The notes under the pieces are model-generated. The model worked only from the letters and a program-made list of their open reading frames with translations. It was not told where the DNA came from and did no database searches. Positions 1 through 7,735 of a DNA stretch of 64,000 bases are shown one piece after another (the stretch's first letter is position 1; every line of letters begins with the position of its first letter). The translations under genes and the position numbers were made by a program. This DNA is from Planctomycetes bacterium ADurb.Bin069 (GTDB lineage Bacteria > Planctomycetota > UBA8108 > UBA8890 > UBA8898): the NCBI GenBank assembly GCA_002070955.1, contig MWEK01000001.1, positions 250,310-314,309 on the forward strand, read 5' to 3'.

Positions 1-786
1 CTCCAGGCCGCCCTGGTCCCGCACCCAATCCAGCACGAGCTTGATCATGTAGATCGCGAAACAGGGCGGCGTGTTGAAGAGCGAATTGCCCTCCACGTGG
101 GTCTTGTAGTCGAGCATCGTGGGCGTGCCCTCGGGCGCCTTCCCCACCAGGTCCCGCCGCACGATCACGACGGTGACGCCCGCCGGGCCCAGGTTCTTCT
201 GCGCCCCGGCGTAGATGAGCCCGAAGGGCTCGACATCGAAGGGCCGCGACAGGATATCCGACGACATGTCCGCCACGAGGGGCACGCTCCCGGCTTCGGG
301 AAAGCGCCGCCATTGGGTCCCGTAGATCGTGTTGTTGCTCGTCAGATGCACGTAGGCCGCGCCCGGCGTCAGCCTCAGTTCCTCGGGGCGCGGAATGCGG
401 CGGAACTTCTCCGCCTTGGTGGAGGCCGCCACGTTCACGCGCCCGACCTTCGCGGCCTCCTTGATGGCCTTCGACGACCACTCGCCGGTCTCGATGTAAT
501 CGGCGACCCGGCCGCGGCCGAGCAGGTTGATCGGCGCCATGGAGAACTGCAGGCTCGCGCCGCCGCCGAGGTACAGGATCGCATAGGCATCCGGAATGCC
601 CAGTAGGGCGCGGAGCCCCGCATCGGTCTCCTCGAGCAGCGCCCCGAACTCCGCCGAACGGTGGCTCACCTCCACGATCGACATGCCCGTGCCCCGGAAG
701 GACAGGAATTCGTCGCGGACCTTCTCGAGGGCCGGCAGCGGCAGCGCCGCCGGACCCGGATTGAAATTGTACACGCGCATCGCCAT
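1..786 (-). CDS. serC: Phosphoserine aminotransferase, C-terminus cut off by the window edge
   Basis: PLP enzyme of serine biosynthesis that converts 3-phosphohydroxypyruvate and glutamate to phosphoserine and 2-oxoglutarate. The visible 262 codons begin MAMRVYNFNPGPAALP, the family's characteristic N-terminus. The PLP lysine lies in GAQKNLGPAG (K197), and GGGASLQFSM lines the cofactor site. About 100 residues are missing. I chose the ATG at 786 because GGGGAG lies just upstream; an in-frame ATG two codons later is possible. It lies downstream of the HAD phosphatase on the same strand with a 174-bp gap, so a HAD phosphatase next to a phosphoserine-forming enzyme is suggestive, but the HAD protein is not recognisably SerB. 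Confidence 0.93.
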   Translation of the reverse strand, partial: MAMRVYNFNPGPAALPLPALEKVRDEFLSFRGTGMSIVEVSHRSAEFGALLEETDAGLRALLGIPDAYAILYLGGGASLQFSMAPINLLGRGRVADYIETGEWSSKAIKEAAKVGRVNVAASTKAEKFRRIPRPEELRLTPGAAYVHLTSNNTIYGTQWRRFPEAGSVPLVADMSSDILSRPFDVEPFGLIYAGAQKNLGPAGVTVVIVRRDLVGKAPEGTPTMLDYKTHVEGNSLFNTPPCFAIYMIKLVLDWVRDQGGLE

Positions 787-960
787 AGCCTACTCCCCTT
801 GAAAACATCCGCGGCGCCCGGCCGCCGCATTGCCTGCTTCCTTCGCGCGGCGCGCGCCACGGCATCAGGCGCGCAATCGTACCGCAAGGGTCGAAGGGAC
901 GCCAGGCACGCCTTGCTTCCACGACGCTTGAAGGCCGCGCTTTCCCCCGGCCGCGGCGGT

Positions 961-2313
961 TCACACGGGATCGAGGAACAAGCCCTCCGCGAGAAGGATT
1001 TCAGGGAAGCCCTCCCACGCCACGTAATCAGCCGCCGTAAAATCGTGCCGACGGGTCGACTCGAAGGGCACCGCCACGCACATGCCGCAGCCGGCCGCCT
1101 TGATGGCCGTCACCCCCGAGGTGCTGTCCTCGAACCCGATCACGGCGTCGTAGTCCTCGGGCGCAAGGCCGAAGCGCTGCAGCGCGATCGCATATAGATC
1201 GCGATGCGGCTTCAGCCTGATCTCGCTGGAATCGCTCGCCGTGATGAAGGCATCGTACAGGCTGTCGGTGTCGCGGAAGAGCGCGTGCGCCCGCTCCTTG
1301 AGGCCGGCGCTCGCGTCCCAGCCCCGGACCTGGCCGCGGATGACCCGTAGGACCTCCTTGAGCACGATGCGGGCCTCGTAGGCGATGGAACTCGTGACGA
1401 TGCCCACTTTCGCCGGCCGCGCGGCGAAACGCCGGCACAGGGCGAAGAACTTCTCCGCCGCGCCGGGCGGCGCGCCGTCCCCGCGGGCGCGCAGCGCCGA
1501 AAAGGCCGCCTCGGGCTCCTCCCCGAGAAGCCCCTTGACGAGGGCGAGGAACACGGCCGCGCCCGGCATGGGCTCGATGAGATCCGCGCGGTCCTCCTTG
1601 AGGATGCGCCGCGCCAGGCCCTCGGTTCGGCCCTCGTCGAGCTGCTCCAGGATGTAGTGGTACCGCTGGTAATAGATCGTGACGGCGCACCTGACCCGCA
1701 GCGGAAAGGGCGCCGCCCAGAGCTTCTTGGCGAGCACCGGCACGAGACGGGCCGCCGCCGCCGGCGGCGGCGGCTCATCCTCGGCGCCCCAGGCCAGAAA
1801 CGCCTGATCCGCCGCCAACTCGCCCAGCCCCAGCGCCACGGCGTCGGACACGGTCTCCGCCCTCCGCCCCGCGTCGCGCCCCCGCGCGCAAGTCCACGCG
1901 GTCGTCCACAGAAAGCGCCGGCAGAACGTCTCGGGGTCCAGGCGCGGCGCATAGGCTTCGAGGAGATGCTCGACGTGCCGCGTCGTGCTGTTGCCGACGA
2001 CGTAGGGCAAATCCTTCTCGCCGTCCAGACCCGCCCACGTCTTCCCGTCGCGCATCGTCGACCGCACCATGTGCTCGAGGGAATGGAGGCAGAGGGGCTC
2101 GGTCGTCGTCGTCGTGCCGTCCATGTCCATGACGACGGCGCGCAGGTCGCGCAGTCGCCGCAGCCTCGGCGCGAGCGGGTAAAACTCGCAGGGCGCGTAG
2201 ACGCCCTGCGGGTTGCGAACCACGGCGATCTCCGTCGCCCCCAGCGCCGACGCCATCTTCGCGAAGGCCTCGGCGGCCTCGGCGACGGTGACAATGCTTC
2301 GGGCTCGTTCCAT
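961..2313 (-). CDS. HAD-superfamily hydrolase with large cap domain
   Basis: Probable phosphatase or phosphomutase of the haloacid dehalogenase superfamily; substrate unknown. Motif I is VVMDMDGTTTT (nucleophile D63, acid D65). Motif IV is GFEDSTSGVTAIKAAG near the C-terminus, the beta-phosphoglucomutase-like arrangement. The 450-residue length is about twice a typical HAD enzyme. The excess is an N-terminal lead of about 55 residues plus a very long insertion between motifs I and II, which presumably forms an enlarged cap. It follows the Tat-exported oxidoreductase by 36 bp and is probably co-transcribed with it. The family is clear; the function is not. Confidence 0.82.
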   Translation of the reverse strand: MERARSIVTVAEAAEAFAKMASALGATEIAVVRNPQGVYAPCEFYPLAPRLRRLRDLRAVVMDMDGTTTTTEPLCLHSLEHMVRSTMRDGKTWAGLDGEKDLPYVVGNSTTRHVEHLLEAYAPRLDPETFCRRFLWTTAWTCARGRDAGRRAETVSDAVALGLGELAADQAFLAWGAEDEPPPPAAAARLVPVLAKKLWAAPFPLRVRCAVTIYYQRYHYILEQLDEGRTEGLARRILKEDRADLIEPMPGAAVFLALVKGLLGEEPEAAFSALRARGDGAPPGAAEKFFALCRRFAARPAKVGIVTSSIAYEARIVLKEVLRVIRGQVRGWDASAGLKERAHALFRDTDSLYDAFITASDSSEIRLKPHRDLYAIALQRFGLAPEDYDAVIGFEDSTSGVTAIKAAGCGMCVAVPFESTRRHDFTAADYVAWEGFPEILLAEGLFLDPV

Positions 2314-2349
2314 GTCCCGCTTTTCTTCTCTCTCCGCTCGCGGCCGGGA

Positions 2350-3642
2350 TCACACCGCCGGCAGCTTCCAGGGAGCACGGAACGTCTTTTCGAGCAGCTT
2401 GTCCGCCTCGGGATCGTTGACGAACCGCTCGGTCTGCGCGTTCCACTCCAGCTTCCGCCCCGTGAAGAACGACAAGAGCCCGAGGTGCATGGGGATCGTC
2501 ATATTGTGGGCGTACGGCAGATTGCTTTCGGTGAGCTTGCGCGACCGGACGCATTCGATGAAGTTGCGCTGGTGGCCCGGCGAGCGCGCCACCGACTGGG
2601 GGACCTCGGGGACATCGCCGTTGGGCACCTCCTTGCCGTCCAGGAAGATGGCGCGGGACCCGTAGTCGGTCACCAGATGGCCCTTCGTGCCGATGAAGCA
2701 CGCCCCGATGCCGCGTCCGGCGGCCCCCGGCACGTCGGGAATCGACGTCGTCCAGAAGTACTTGACGCCGTCGAACTCCAGGTCCACGTCGATCCACTCG
2801 TGGGTCTCGGCCATGCCCTCGGTGTTGAGCTTGCCGCGGGCCTGCACCGTGCGCGGAGCGCCGAGGTTCAGCGCCCAGAAGGCGATGTCGGAGATATGGC
2901 ACCAGAAGTCGGCGTACGTGCCGCCGGAGTAGTCCCAGAAGTAGCGGAAGTTGAAATGCACGCGGCTGCCGTTGTACGGGCGGCTCGGCCGCGGACCCAG
3001 CCACATTTCGTAGTCGAGCTCCTTGGGCGCCTCGCCGTCCGGCGTCTTCGCGATCACGGGCGCCCCGCCGGTCTTCCACACCCGCACCGTGTGAATCGTG
3101 CCGAGGATGCCCGAGCGCACGAGTTCGACGACGCGGTGGTAGTTCTCCTCCGCGTGGATCTGCGTGCCCAACTGGAAAACGCGCTTCTTGGCGGTGAGCG
3201 CGTTGAGCATGGCGCGCGATTCGGGAATGCTGTAGCTGAGAGGTTTCTCGCCGTACACATCCTTTCCGGCGAGAAACGCATGGGTGGCGATGAGGGCGTG
3301 CCAGTGGTCGGGCGTCGCCACGGTCACGGCATCGATGTCATCGCGCTCCAGAATCCTCCGAAAATCGCCGTACGCGTCGATCGTCGCGTTCGGACGCTTC
3401 CTTTTGAGCTTCGCCTGCGTCTGCGCGAGGCGGTTTTTGTCCACATCGCACAGCGCCGCCGTTTCGACGTCCGCAAAGCCGGAAAACCAGTCGACGTGGC
3501 TGTTGCCCATGCCGCCGACGCCGATGTGGGCGACGACCACGCGGTCGCTCGGGGCGACGGCGCCCCGCGCGCGGCGCGTACTCCCCAGGCCCAACGCCGC
3601 CGCCGCGACGCCGCAAGTCCGCAAGAACGCTCTTCGTCTCAT
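2350..3642 (-). CDS. Gfo/Idh/MocA-family oxidoreductase with Tat signal
   Basis: NAD(P)-dependent oxidoreductase of the glucose-fructose oxidoreductase family, probably periplasmic and acting on a sugar or sugar acid. The N-terminus MRRRAFLRTCGVAAAALGLG carries the twin-arginine motif RRAFL plus a hydrophobic run ending near ARGA. The Rossmann loop is HIGVGGMGNSH, and the conserved EKP lysine lies in VYGEKPLSYS. The 430-residue length is normal for secreted planctomycete members, which exist in many paralogues. A strong promoter (3702-3730) lies about 50 bp upstream. The gene probably heads a transcript continuing into the HAD gene. Confidence 0.9.
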   Translation of the reverse strand: MRRRAFLRTCGVAAAALGLGSTRRARGAVAPSDRVVVAHIGVGGMGNSHVDWFSGFADVETAALCDVDKNRLAQTQAKLKRKRPNATIDAYGDFRRILERDDIDAVTVATPDHWHALIATHAFLAGKDVYGEKPLSYSIPESRAMLNALTAKKRVFQLGTQIHAEENYHRVVELVRSGILGTIHTVRVWKTGGAPVIAKTPDGEAPKELDYEMWLGPRPSRPYNGSRVHFNFRYFWDYSGGTYADFWCHISDIAFWALNLGAPRTVQARGKLNTEGMAETHEWIDVDLEFDGVKYFWTTSIPDVPGAAGRGIGACFIGTKGHLVTDYGSRAIFLDGKEVPNGDVPEVPQSVARSPGHQRNFIECVRSRKLTESNLPYAHNMTIPMHLGLLSFFTGRKLEWNAQTERFVNDPEADKLLEKTFRAPWKLPAV

Positions 3643-3701
3643 GACGGGCTCCTAGTTCATCCTCGAAGCCGCCGGGTTCCTTGGGGCCGAAACGACGCTT
3701 A

Positions 3702-3730
3702 ATGGTATCCGAGAAGCCCCCGGCGGTCAA
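3702..3730 (-). promoter_or_regulatory. Sigma70-type promoter of the Tat oxidoreductase gene
   Basis: Read on the minus strand: TTGACC, 17-nt spacer, TACCAT. The predicted start near 3695 gives a leader of about 50 nt before the ATG at 3642. Confidence 0.65.
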
Positions 3731-3746
3731 CGCGCCCGCGCGGAGG

Positions 3747-4892
3747 CTAACGCTTCCTCCGGATCCGCGCGGCTTCCTCGACGATCACCGCCGCGGCGCG
3801 GTCCGCCTCCTCGTCGGTCGTCCCGGCGCCGAGGCTCACGCGCACGAAACTCGCGCGCCGCGGCTCCGGAACCCCCATCGCGGCCAGCACGTGCGAGCCT
3901 TTCGTCTTCCCGGCGTGGCAGGCGCTGCCCGCGGAGATGAAGACGCCGCGCCGGCTCAACCGAACCACGAGAGCCTCCGCGTCGACGCCGTCGAGAATGC
4001 ACCCGATCGTATTCGGCAGCCGTTCGGCATGGGCCGCGAGCACCTGCGCGCCCCCGCCGGACACGAGCCGCTCCTGGAGCGCATCGCGCCGCGCCGCGAT
4101 GCGCTCCTGCTCCCCCGTCCGCTCGCGCGCCAGGCGGCAGGCCTCGCCGAAACCGGCGAGGCCGGGCACGTTCTCCGTTCCAGACCGCAATCCGCCTTCC
4201 TGCCCGCCGCCCGCGATCATGGGCACGCACGGCGCGCCGTGCCGCACGCACAGGCACCCGGCGCCCTTGGGCCCGTTGAGCTTGTGCGCCGCGATCGGCA
4301 GGTAGTCCGCGCCGATCGCGCGGGCCGTGACCGCGATTTTCCCCACCGCCTGGATCGCGTCGCACAGGAACCGCGCTCCCGCGCGCGCCGCGATGGCGGC
4401 CGCCGCGGCAGCGGGCTGAAGCGCGCCGACTTCGTTGTTGGCGAGCATCACGGCGACGAGCGCGGTCGTCTCGTCCACGCGGGCGCGCAGCGCCTCGAGA
4501 TCGACGCGGCCCTCCCCGTCGACGGGGCAGACGACGACTTCGGCGCCTTCGGACGCAAGCCCCCGCGCGGCCTCCAACACCGCCGGGTGTTCAACGGCCG
4601 ACACCACCACCCGCCGCCGCCCGGCTTCCCGCCGCCGCCACGCGCTCGCCACGGCGAGCGCGATGGCTTCGGTGCCGCCGCTCGTAAACACGACCTCGGA
4701 GGAGTCGACGCCTACCAGCCGCGCCGCTTCATCCCGTGCGCTCTGGAGCGTTTCGCGCGCGGCAAGTCCCGGCGCATGCACGCTCGAAGGGTTCCCCCAC
4801 GCGACCGCGAGCGCGCGACCCACCGCTTCCATGACGCGCGGATCGGGCGGCGTCGTCGCGTTGTGGTCGAGGTAGATGGCTCCGGCCGGCAT
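3747..4892 (-). CDS. Cysteine desulfurase (NifS/IscS family)
   Basis: PLP enzyme that removes sulfur from cysteine for Fe-S clusters or thio-cofactors. 381 residues with the family signatures: IYLDHNATTPPDP at the N-terminus, SGGTEA (71-76), the PLP lysine K204 in AAHKLNGPKGAG, RSGTENVPG, and catalytic C325 in FISAGSACHAGKTKGSH. No iscU, sufE or other Fe-S gene is adjacent. The open frame runs upstream to 5186, but homology begins at MPAGAIYLDHNATT. The ATG at 4892 also sits 7 nt after a TACAAT box, which suggests a leaderless transcript. NifS and IscS subtypes cannot be separated by eye. Confidence 0.92.
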   Translation of the reverse strand: MPAGAIYLDHNATTPPDPRVMEAVGRALAVAWGNPSSVHAPGLAARETLQSARDEAARLVGVDSSEVVFTSGGTEAIALAVASAWRRREAGRRRVVVSAVEHPAVLEAARGLASEGAEVVVCPVDGEGRVDLEALRARVDETTALVAVMLANNEVGALQPAAAAAAIAARAGARFLCDAIQAVGKIAVTARAIGADYLPIAAHKLNGPKGAGCLCVRHGAPCVPMIAGGGQEGGLRSGTENVPGLAGFGEACRLARERTGEQERIAARRDALQERLVSGGGAQVLAAHAERLPNTIGCILDGVDAEALVVRLSRRGVFISAGSACHAGKTKGSHVLAAMGVPEPRRASFVRVSLGAGTTDEEADRAAAVIVEEAARIRRKR

Positions 4893-4899
4893 GGAGACT

Positions 4900-4928
4900 A
4901 TTGTACGCCCGGCGCGGGCGCTCCTGAA
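4900..4928 (-). promoter_or_regulatory. Promoter with the -10 box 7 nt before the cysteine desulfurase start
   Basis: Minus strand: TTCAGG, 17-nt spacer, TACAAT at 4905-4900, then 7 nt to ATG 4892. No Shine-Dalgarno is present. The -35 is weak and the -10 is good. Confidence 0.5.
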
Positions 4929-4978
4929 GCGGTCCAGATCCCGCGTATCGCCGGCGAACGACGCGCCGCAGGCGGCTT

Positions 4979-5194
4979 CTACCTGAAACGCGCCCCGCGC
5001 AGCGCCTTCGCTCGGAACTCGGGACGCTCCCGCGCCGCCGCCGGTAGGGCCGCGCCGGACACGCCGGCCGCCCGGACCGCCGGGCCGCGCCGGAAATCCA
5101 CGAACCCGCCCTCGCTGGCGAAGGGGCATGGCGCAAGCTGGTCGAACGCGGCGGGGCAGCACTCGCTCATGTAACAGTAGTCGCACGTCTTCAT
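4979..5194 (-). CDS. Small cysteine-rich hypothetical protein (71 aa)
   Basis: Family not recognised. It begins MKTCDYCYMSECCPAAFDQL and continues APCPFASEGGFVDF; six cysteines in the first 25 residues (CDYC, CC, CPF) could bind a metal or an Fe-S cluster. The second half is Ala/Arg-rich and low in information. The start is supported by TAAAAT (5207-5202) 7 nt upstream, the same geometry as the neighbouring cysteine desulfurase gene. No Shine-Dalgarno is visible. It lies 87 bp upstream of that gene on the same strand, and a cysteine-rich partner of a desulfurase is conceivable but unproven. The short length and high GC leave real doubt that it is coding. Confidence 0.42.
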   Translation of the reverse strand: MKTCDYCYMSECCPAAFDQLAPCPFASEGGFVDFRRGPAVRAAGVSGAALPAAARERPEFRAKALRGARFR

Positions 5195-5201
5195 AGGGTC
5201 G

Positions 5202-5207
5202 ATTTTA
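5202..5207 (-). promoter_or_regulatory. -10 box of the small Cys-rich gene
   Basis: TAAAAT on the minus strand, 7 nt before ATG 5194. The -35 is not convincing. Confidence 0.35.
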
Positions 5208-5369
5208 CCACAAAGGCGCGCTTCGTCTTCGCCGCGGCCCGCGCAGGCCCCGCGGGCGCCGCGACGCCGGCCCGGGGCGCGCGCGGCGGGGATCCCCGGC
5301 GCCCGGAGCCTAACGCGGCAGGTAAGTCCCTCCGGCATCACGGGATACGGACAATCGTGGGCGCCCCGC

Positions 5370-5398
5370 TTGATATTATCGGCCCTTCGGTCTATACT
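5370..5398 (+). promoter_or_regulatory. Strong sigma70-type promoter of the small RNA
   Basis: TTGATA (5370-5375), 17-nt spacer, TATACT (5393-5398). Predicted transcription start is near 5405. No plus-strand protein gene follows; the product ends at the terminator at 5476-5513. Confidence 0.72.
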
Positions 5399-5404
5399 GT
5401 ACCT

Positions 5405-5513
5405 TTATCCTTACCTTGAAGACTGTTTCTTCGACCCTCTCGAGGAATGGCGACAAGGAAGGGAGCATGGGTCACGTGGTAGTCCGGCCTATTCACCGAG
5501 CTACCACTTTTTT
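5405..5513 (+). ncRNA. Putative stand-alone small RNA of about 109 nt
   Basis: Not recognised as any named RNA family. A consensus-like promoter, about 70 nt of structured sequence and an intrinsic terminator occur in order, with no plausible ORF. CCTTACCTTG (5409-5418) pairs with CAAGGAAGG (5454-5462) as a 9-bp stem with one bulged A. It encloses two small hairpins, AAGA-CTGTT-TCTT (5419-5431) and CCT-CTCG-AGG (5436-5445). The 3' hairpin is GTGGTAG/CTACCAC followed by six T. It is convergent with waaF, and its last 13 nt are antisense to the end of waaF. I compared it mentally with SRP RNA (no CCGGAAGG tetraloop context) and 6S RNA (too short) and found no match. Confidence 0.62.
5476..5513 (+). 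terminator. Intrinsic terminator of the small RNA
   Basis: A perfect 7-bp stem GTGGTAG (5476-5482) and CTACCAC (5501-5507), followed directly by TTTTTT (5508-5513). This is the only textbook T-tract terminator I noticed in the window. Confidence 0.8.
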
Positions 5514-6610
5514 GTTGGGGCGCGCGGCGCTCCCGGCGCGCAATTGGGCCGACCCGCCTCCGCGTAGCGCCCCAGCAGTTCCAGCCCCGCCGCGGCCACC
5601 TCGCCGGCCTCTATCTCCGTCATGCAGCGGTGATCGGTCGGACATTCCCTGAAGTGGCAAGGTCCGCACGGCACTTTCTTGGCGATCACACGCTGGCGCT
5701 CCAGACAATAGGCCGTGTACCGCGGATCGGTGGGCCCTACCACCGTCACTACCGGCGTGCCGAGCGCCACGGCGATATGGCGGGTGCCGCTGTCGGTGGA
5801 GAGGAGCAAAGCGCAGCGCGTCATGAACGCCTTCAGCAGTCCGATGGAGAGCAAATCGTTCGCCGTCGAGATGATCGGCGAACGCGCGGAGCGCGCGATT
5901 TCCGCCCCAAGCGCCTCCTCGCCCGGCGCAAGGAACACGATAGCGCGCATCCCCGTCGCGCGGTGAAGCAGCGCGGCCGCCTCCGCGAAGCGTTCAGGCA
6001 GCCACAGCTTGCTGGGCCCGAACGCGGCCCCGGGACTGATCCCTATCAGGCGCTCATCTGCGCCCAGGCCGAAGGCGCGCGCCCTGGCGGCCGCGCCCTC
6101 GCGCTCGGCGTCCGTCACCCGCAGTTCGGGCGCGTCGCCCTGCCACGGGAGGCCGGCGGCCTCGACGATTCGGCGCCAGTACCAGGGCATGGGCTCCGGC
6201 GTCCGGCGGCCGCGCCCCGCGCCGGGCGGCGCGAGCCTGGCGGTCAGAAGGAACCCGCGGCCCTGCCCGCGGTAGCCGATGCGCCGCCGCGCTCGCGCCG
6301 CGAAGGGCATTAGCGCCGAGCGCAGCGAGTTCGGGAGGATCAACGCCAGGTCGAACGCCCCTCGCCGCGACCACCCGAGCCTGAGCGCGCCGGCGAGGGA
6401 CTGGTCGTCGAGCGGCACGAACTCGTCCATGAAAGGCAGCCCCGCGAAGAGCTCGCCGAGCTTCGGGCGCGCCGCCGCGGCGATCCGGGCGCCGGGCGCC
6501 CCGGCGCGCACCGCGCGCAGGACGCACGTCGCCATCACCGCGTCGCCCAGCCAATTCGGCATGCGCACGAGCACGCCCGCCGGGCCGTCGCCGCGCGAAC
6601 CCGCGTCCAC
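5501..6610 (-). CDS. waaF: Lipopolysaccharide heptosyltransferase II (GT9)
   Basis: Adds the second heptose to the inner LPS core from ADP-heptose at the inner membrane. 369 residues. The N-terminus VLVRMPNWLGDAVMA is the GT9 signature, ISPGAAFGPSKLWLPERFAE is the donor-site motif, TDSGTRHIAVALGTPVVTVVGPTDP is the conserved C-terminal loop, and CHFRECPTDHRCM is diagnostic of the heptosyltransferase II branch. The start is GTG 6610 with GGGGAT upstream. It is 27 bp downstream of pilT on the same strand. The last codons (APTKKW, stop) overlap the terminator of the convergent small RNA, so the two genes share a 3' end. Confidence 0.92.
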   Translation of the reverse strand: MDAGSRGDGPAGVLVRMPNWLGDAVMATCVLRAVRAGAPGARIAAAARPKLGELFAGLPFMDEFVPLDDQSLAGALRLGWSRRGAFDLALILPNSLRSALMPFAARARRRIGYRGQGRGFLLTARLAPPGAGRGRRTPEPMPWYWRRIVEAAGLPWQGDAPELRVTDAEREGAAARARAFGLGADERLIGISPGAAFGPSKLWLPERFAEAAALLHRATGMRAIVFLAPGEEALGAEIARSARSPIISTANDLLSIGLLKAFMTRCALLLSTDSGTRHIAVALGTPVVTVVGPTDPRYTAYCLERQRVIAKKVPCGPCHFRECPTDHRCMTEIEAGEVAAAGLELLGRYAEAGRPNCAPGAPRAPTKKW

Positions 6611-6637
6611 TACGATCCCCCGTCCCGACCGCGGCGC

Positions 6638-7717
6638 CTACTTGCCGCTCTGTTCCCGCTCGAGGAAGCCCTCGAAACGCTTCTTGTCCAAGGCCCACAG
6701 GTGCGCCGAGCGCGCATCGATGAGTCCCGCCTTGTACCTGACCATGATCGAATCGTCCATGAGCTGCATGCCTTCGCCGCGGCCGGCCTCGATCAGCGAC
6801 ACGATCTTGTACACCGCGCCCTCGCGGATCATGTTGCCGAGGCTGAAGCTCCAGAGCAGGATTTCGTTCACGGGCACGCGTCCGGCGCCGTCGCGCGTCG
6901 GGATGAGCAACTGCGCGATCACGCCCTTGAGCGCCACGGACAGCATCGTCCGCACCTGGTTCTGCTGGCTCTCGGGGAAGACGTCGATGATGCGGTCGAT
7001 CGTCTTCGCCGCGCTGTTGGTGTGCAGGGTCGCGAAGACCAGCGCCCCGAGCTCCGCCGCCGTGATCGCCAGGCCGATCGTCTCCAGATCGCGCAGCTCG
7101 CCCACCAGGATCACGTCCGGATCCTGCCGCGTGGCCGCCCTGAGGGCCGTGGCGAAGCTCTCGGCTTCCTCGCCGACTTCGCGCTGGGTGATGAAGCTGC
7201 GTTTGTTGTCGTGGACGTACTCGATGGGCTCCTCGATCGTGATGATGTGCTTGTGGAAATTGCGGTTGATGTAATCCACGATCGCGGCCAGGGTCGTGCT
7301 CTTGCCGCTGCCCGTGGGGCCCGTGCAGAGAATCAGGCCGTTCCGCAGGTGCGCGTAGGACTCGATCACCTCGGGCACGCCCAGCTCCTTGCAGGAGCGA
7401 ATGACCCGCGGGATCAATCGGAACACGGCGCCCATGCCGCGGTGCTGGACGAAATAGTTGACGCGGAAGCGCGCCACTCCCGGCAGCGAGTAGGCCCAGT
7501 CCAAATCGCGGCGCTCGAGGAAGATCCCGCGCCGGCGCTCATCGAGCATGGGCACAAGCAGCTCCTCGACCCGGGCGGACTCCCACGCCGCCTCGTCCGG
7601 CACCGGGTGCAGTTTGCCGTGAATCCTGAACTTCGGCACGGTCCCGGCGGAGATATGGAGATCCGTCCCGTTGCAGTCGCTGAGCTTCTGTAGGTAACGG
7701 TCCAGCGGAAATCCCAC
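6638..7717 (-). CDS. pilT: Type IV pilus retraction ATPase PilT
   Basis: Hexameric cytoplasmic ATPase that depolymerises pili for twitching motility. 359 residues. The PAS-like N-terminus contains DLHISAGTVPKFRIHG. Walker A is GPTGSGKST (133-141), Walker B is DVILVGELRD, the His box is ATLHTNSAAKTIDRIID, and a diverged AIRNLIRE-type motif reads LGNMIREGAVYKI. GTG 7717 is chosen because GGGAGG lies 4 nt upstream. It follows a second PilT-like gene by 18 bp, so the two are almost certainly co-transcribed. No pilus structural gene is in view. Confidence 0.93.
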   Translation of the reverse strand: MGFPLDRYLQKLSDCNGTDLHISAGTVPKFRIHGKLHPVPDEAAWESARVEELLVPMLDERRRGIFLERRDLDWAYSLPGVARFRVNYFVQHRGMGAVFRLIPRVIRSCKELGVPEVIESYAHLRNGLILCTGPTGSGKSTTLAAIVDYINRNFHKHIITIEEPIEYVHDNKRSFITQREVGEEAESFATALRAATRQDPDVILVGELRDLETIGLAITAAELGALVFATLHTNSAAKTIDRIIDVFPESQQNQVRTMLSVALKGVIAQLLIPTRDGAGRVPVNEILLWSFSLGNMIREGAVYKIVSLIEAGRGEGMQLMDDSIMVRYKAGLIDARSAHLWALDKKRFEGFLEREQSGK

Positions 7718-7735
7718 GATGCCTCCCGGCCGAGC

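Noticed and set aside
1657..3702. Long plus-strand open frame (681 codons) opposite the HAD and Gfo genes
   Set aside because: Arg/His/Pro-rich mirror of minus-strand genes with recognisable motifs; an artefact of high GC.
5405..5513. 4.5S/SRP RNA
   Set aside because: GGAAGGGAGCA resembles part of the SRP domain IV, but the closing stem around GGAA and the GGUC...GACC context are absent.
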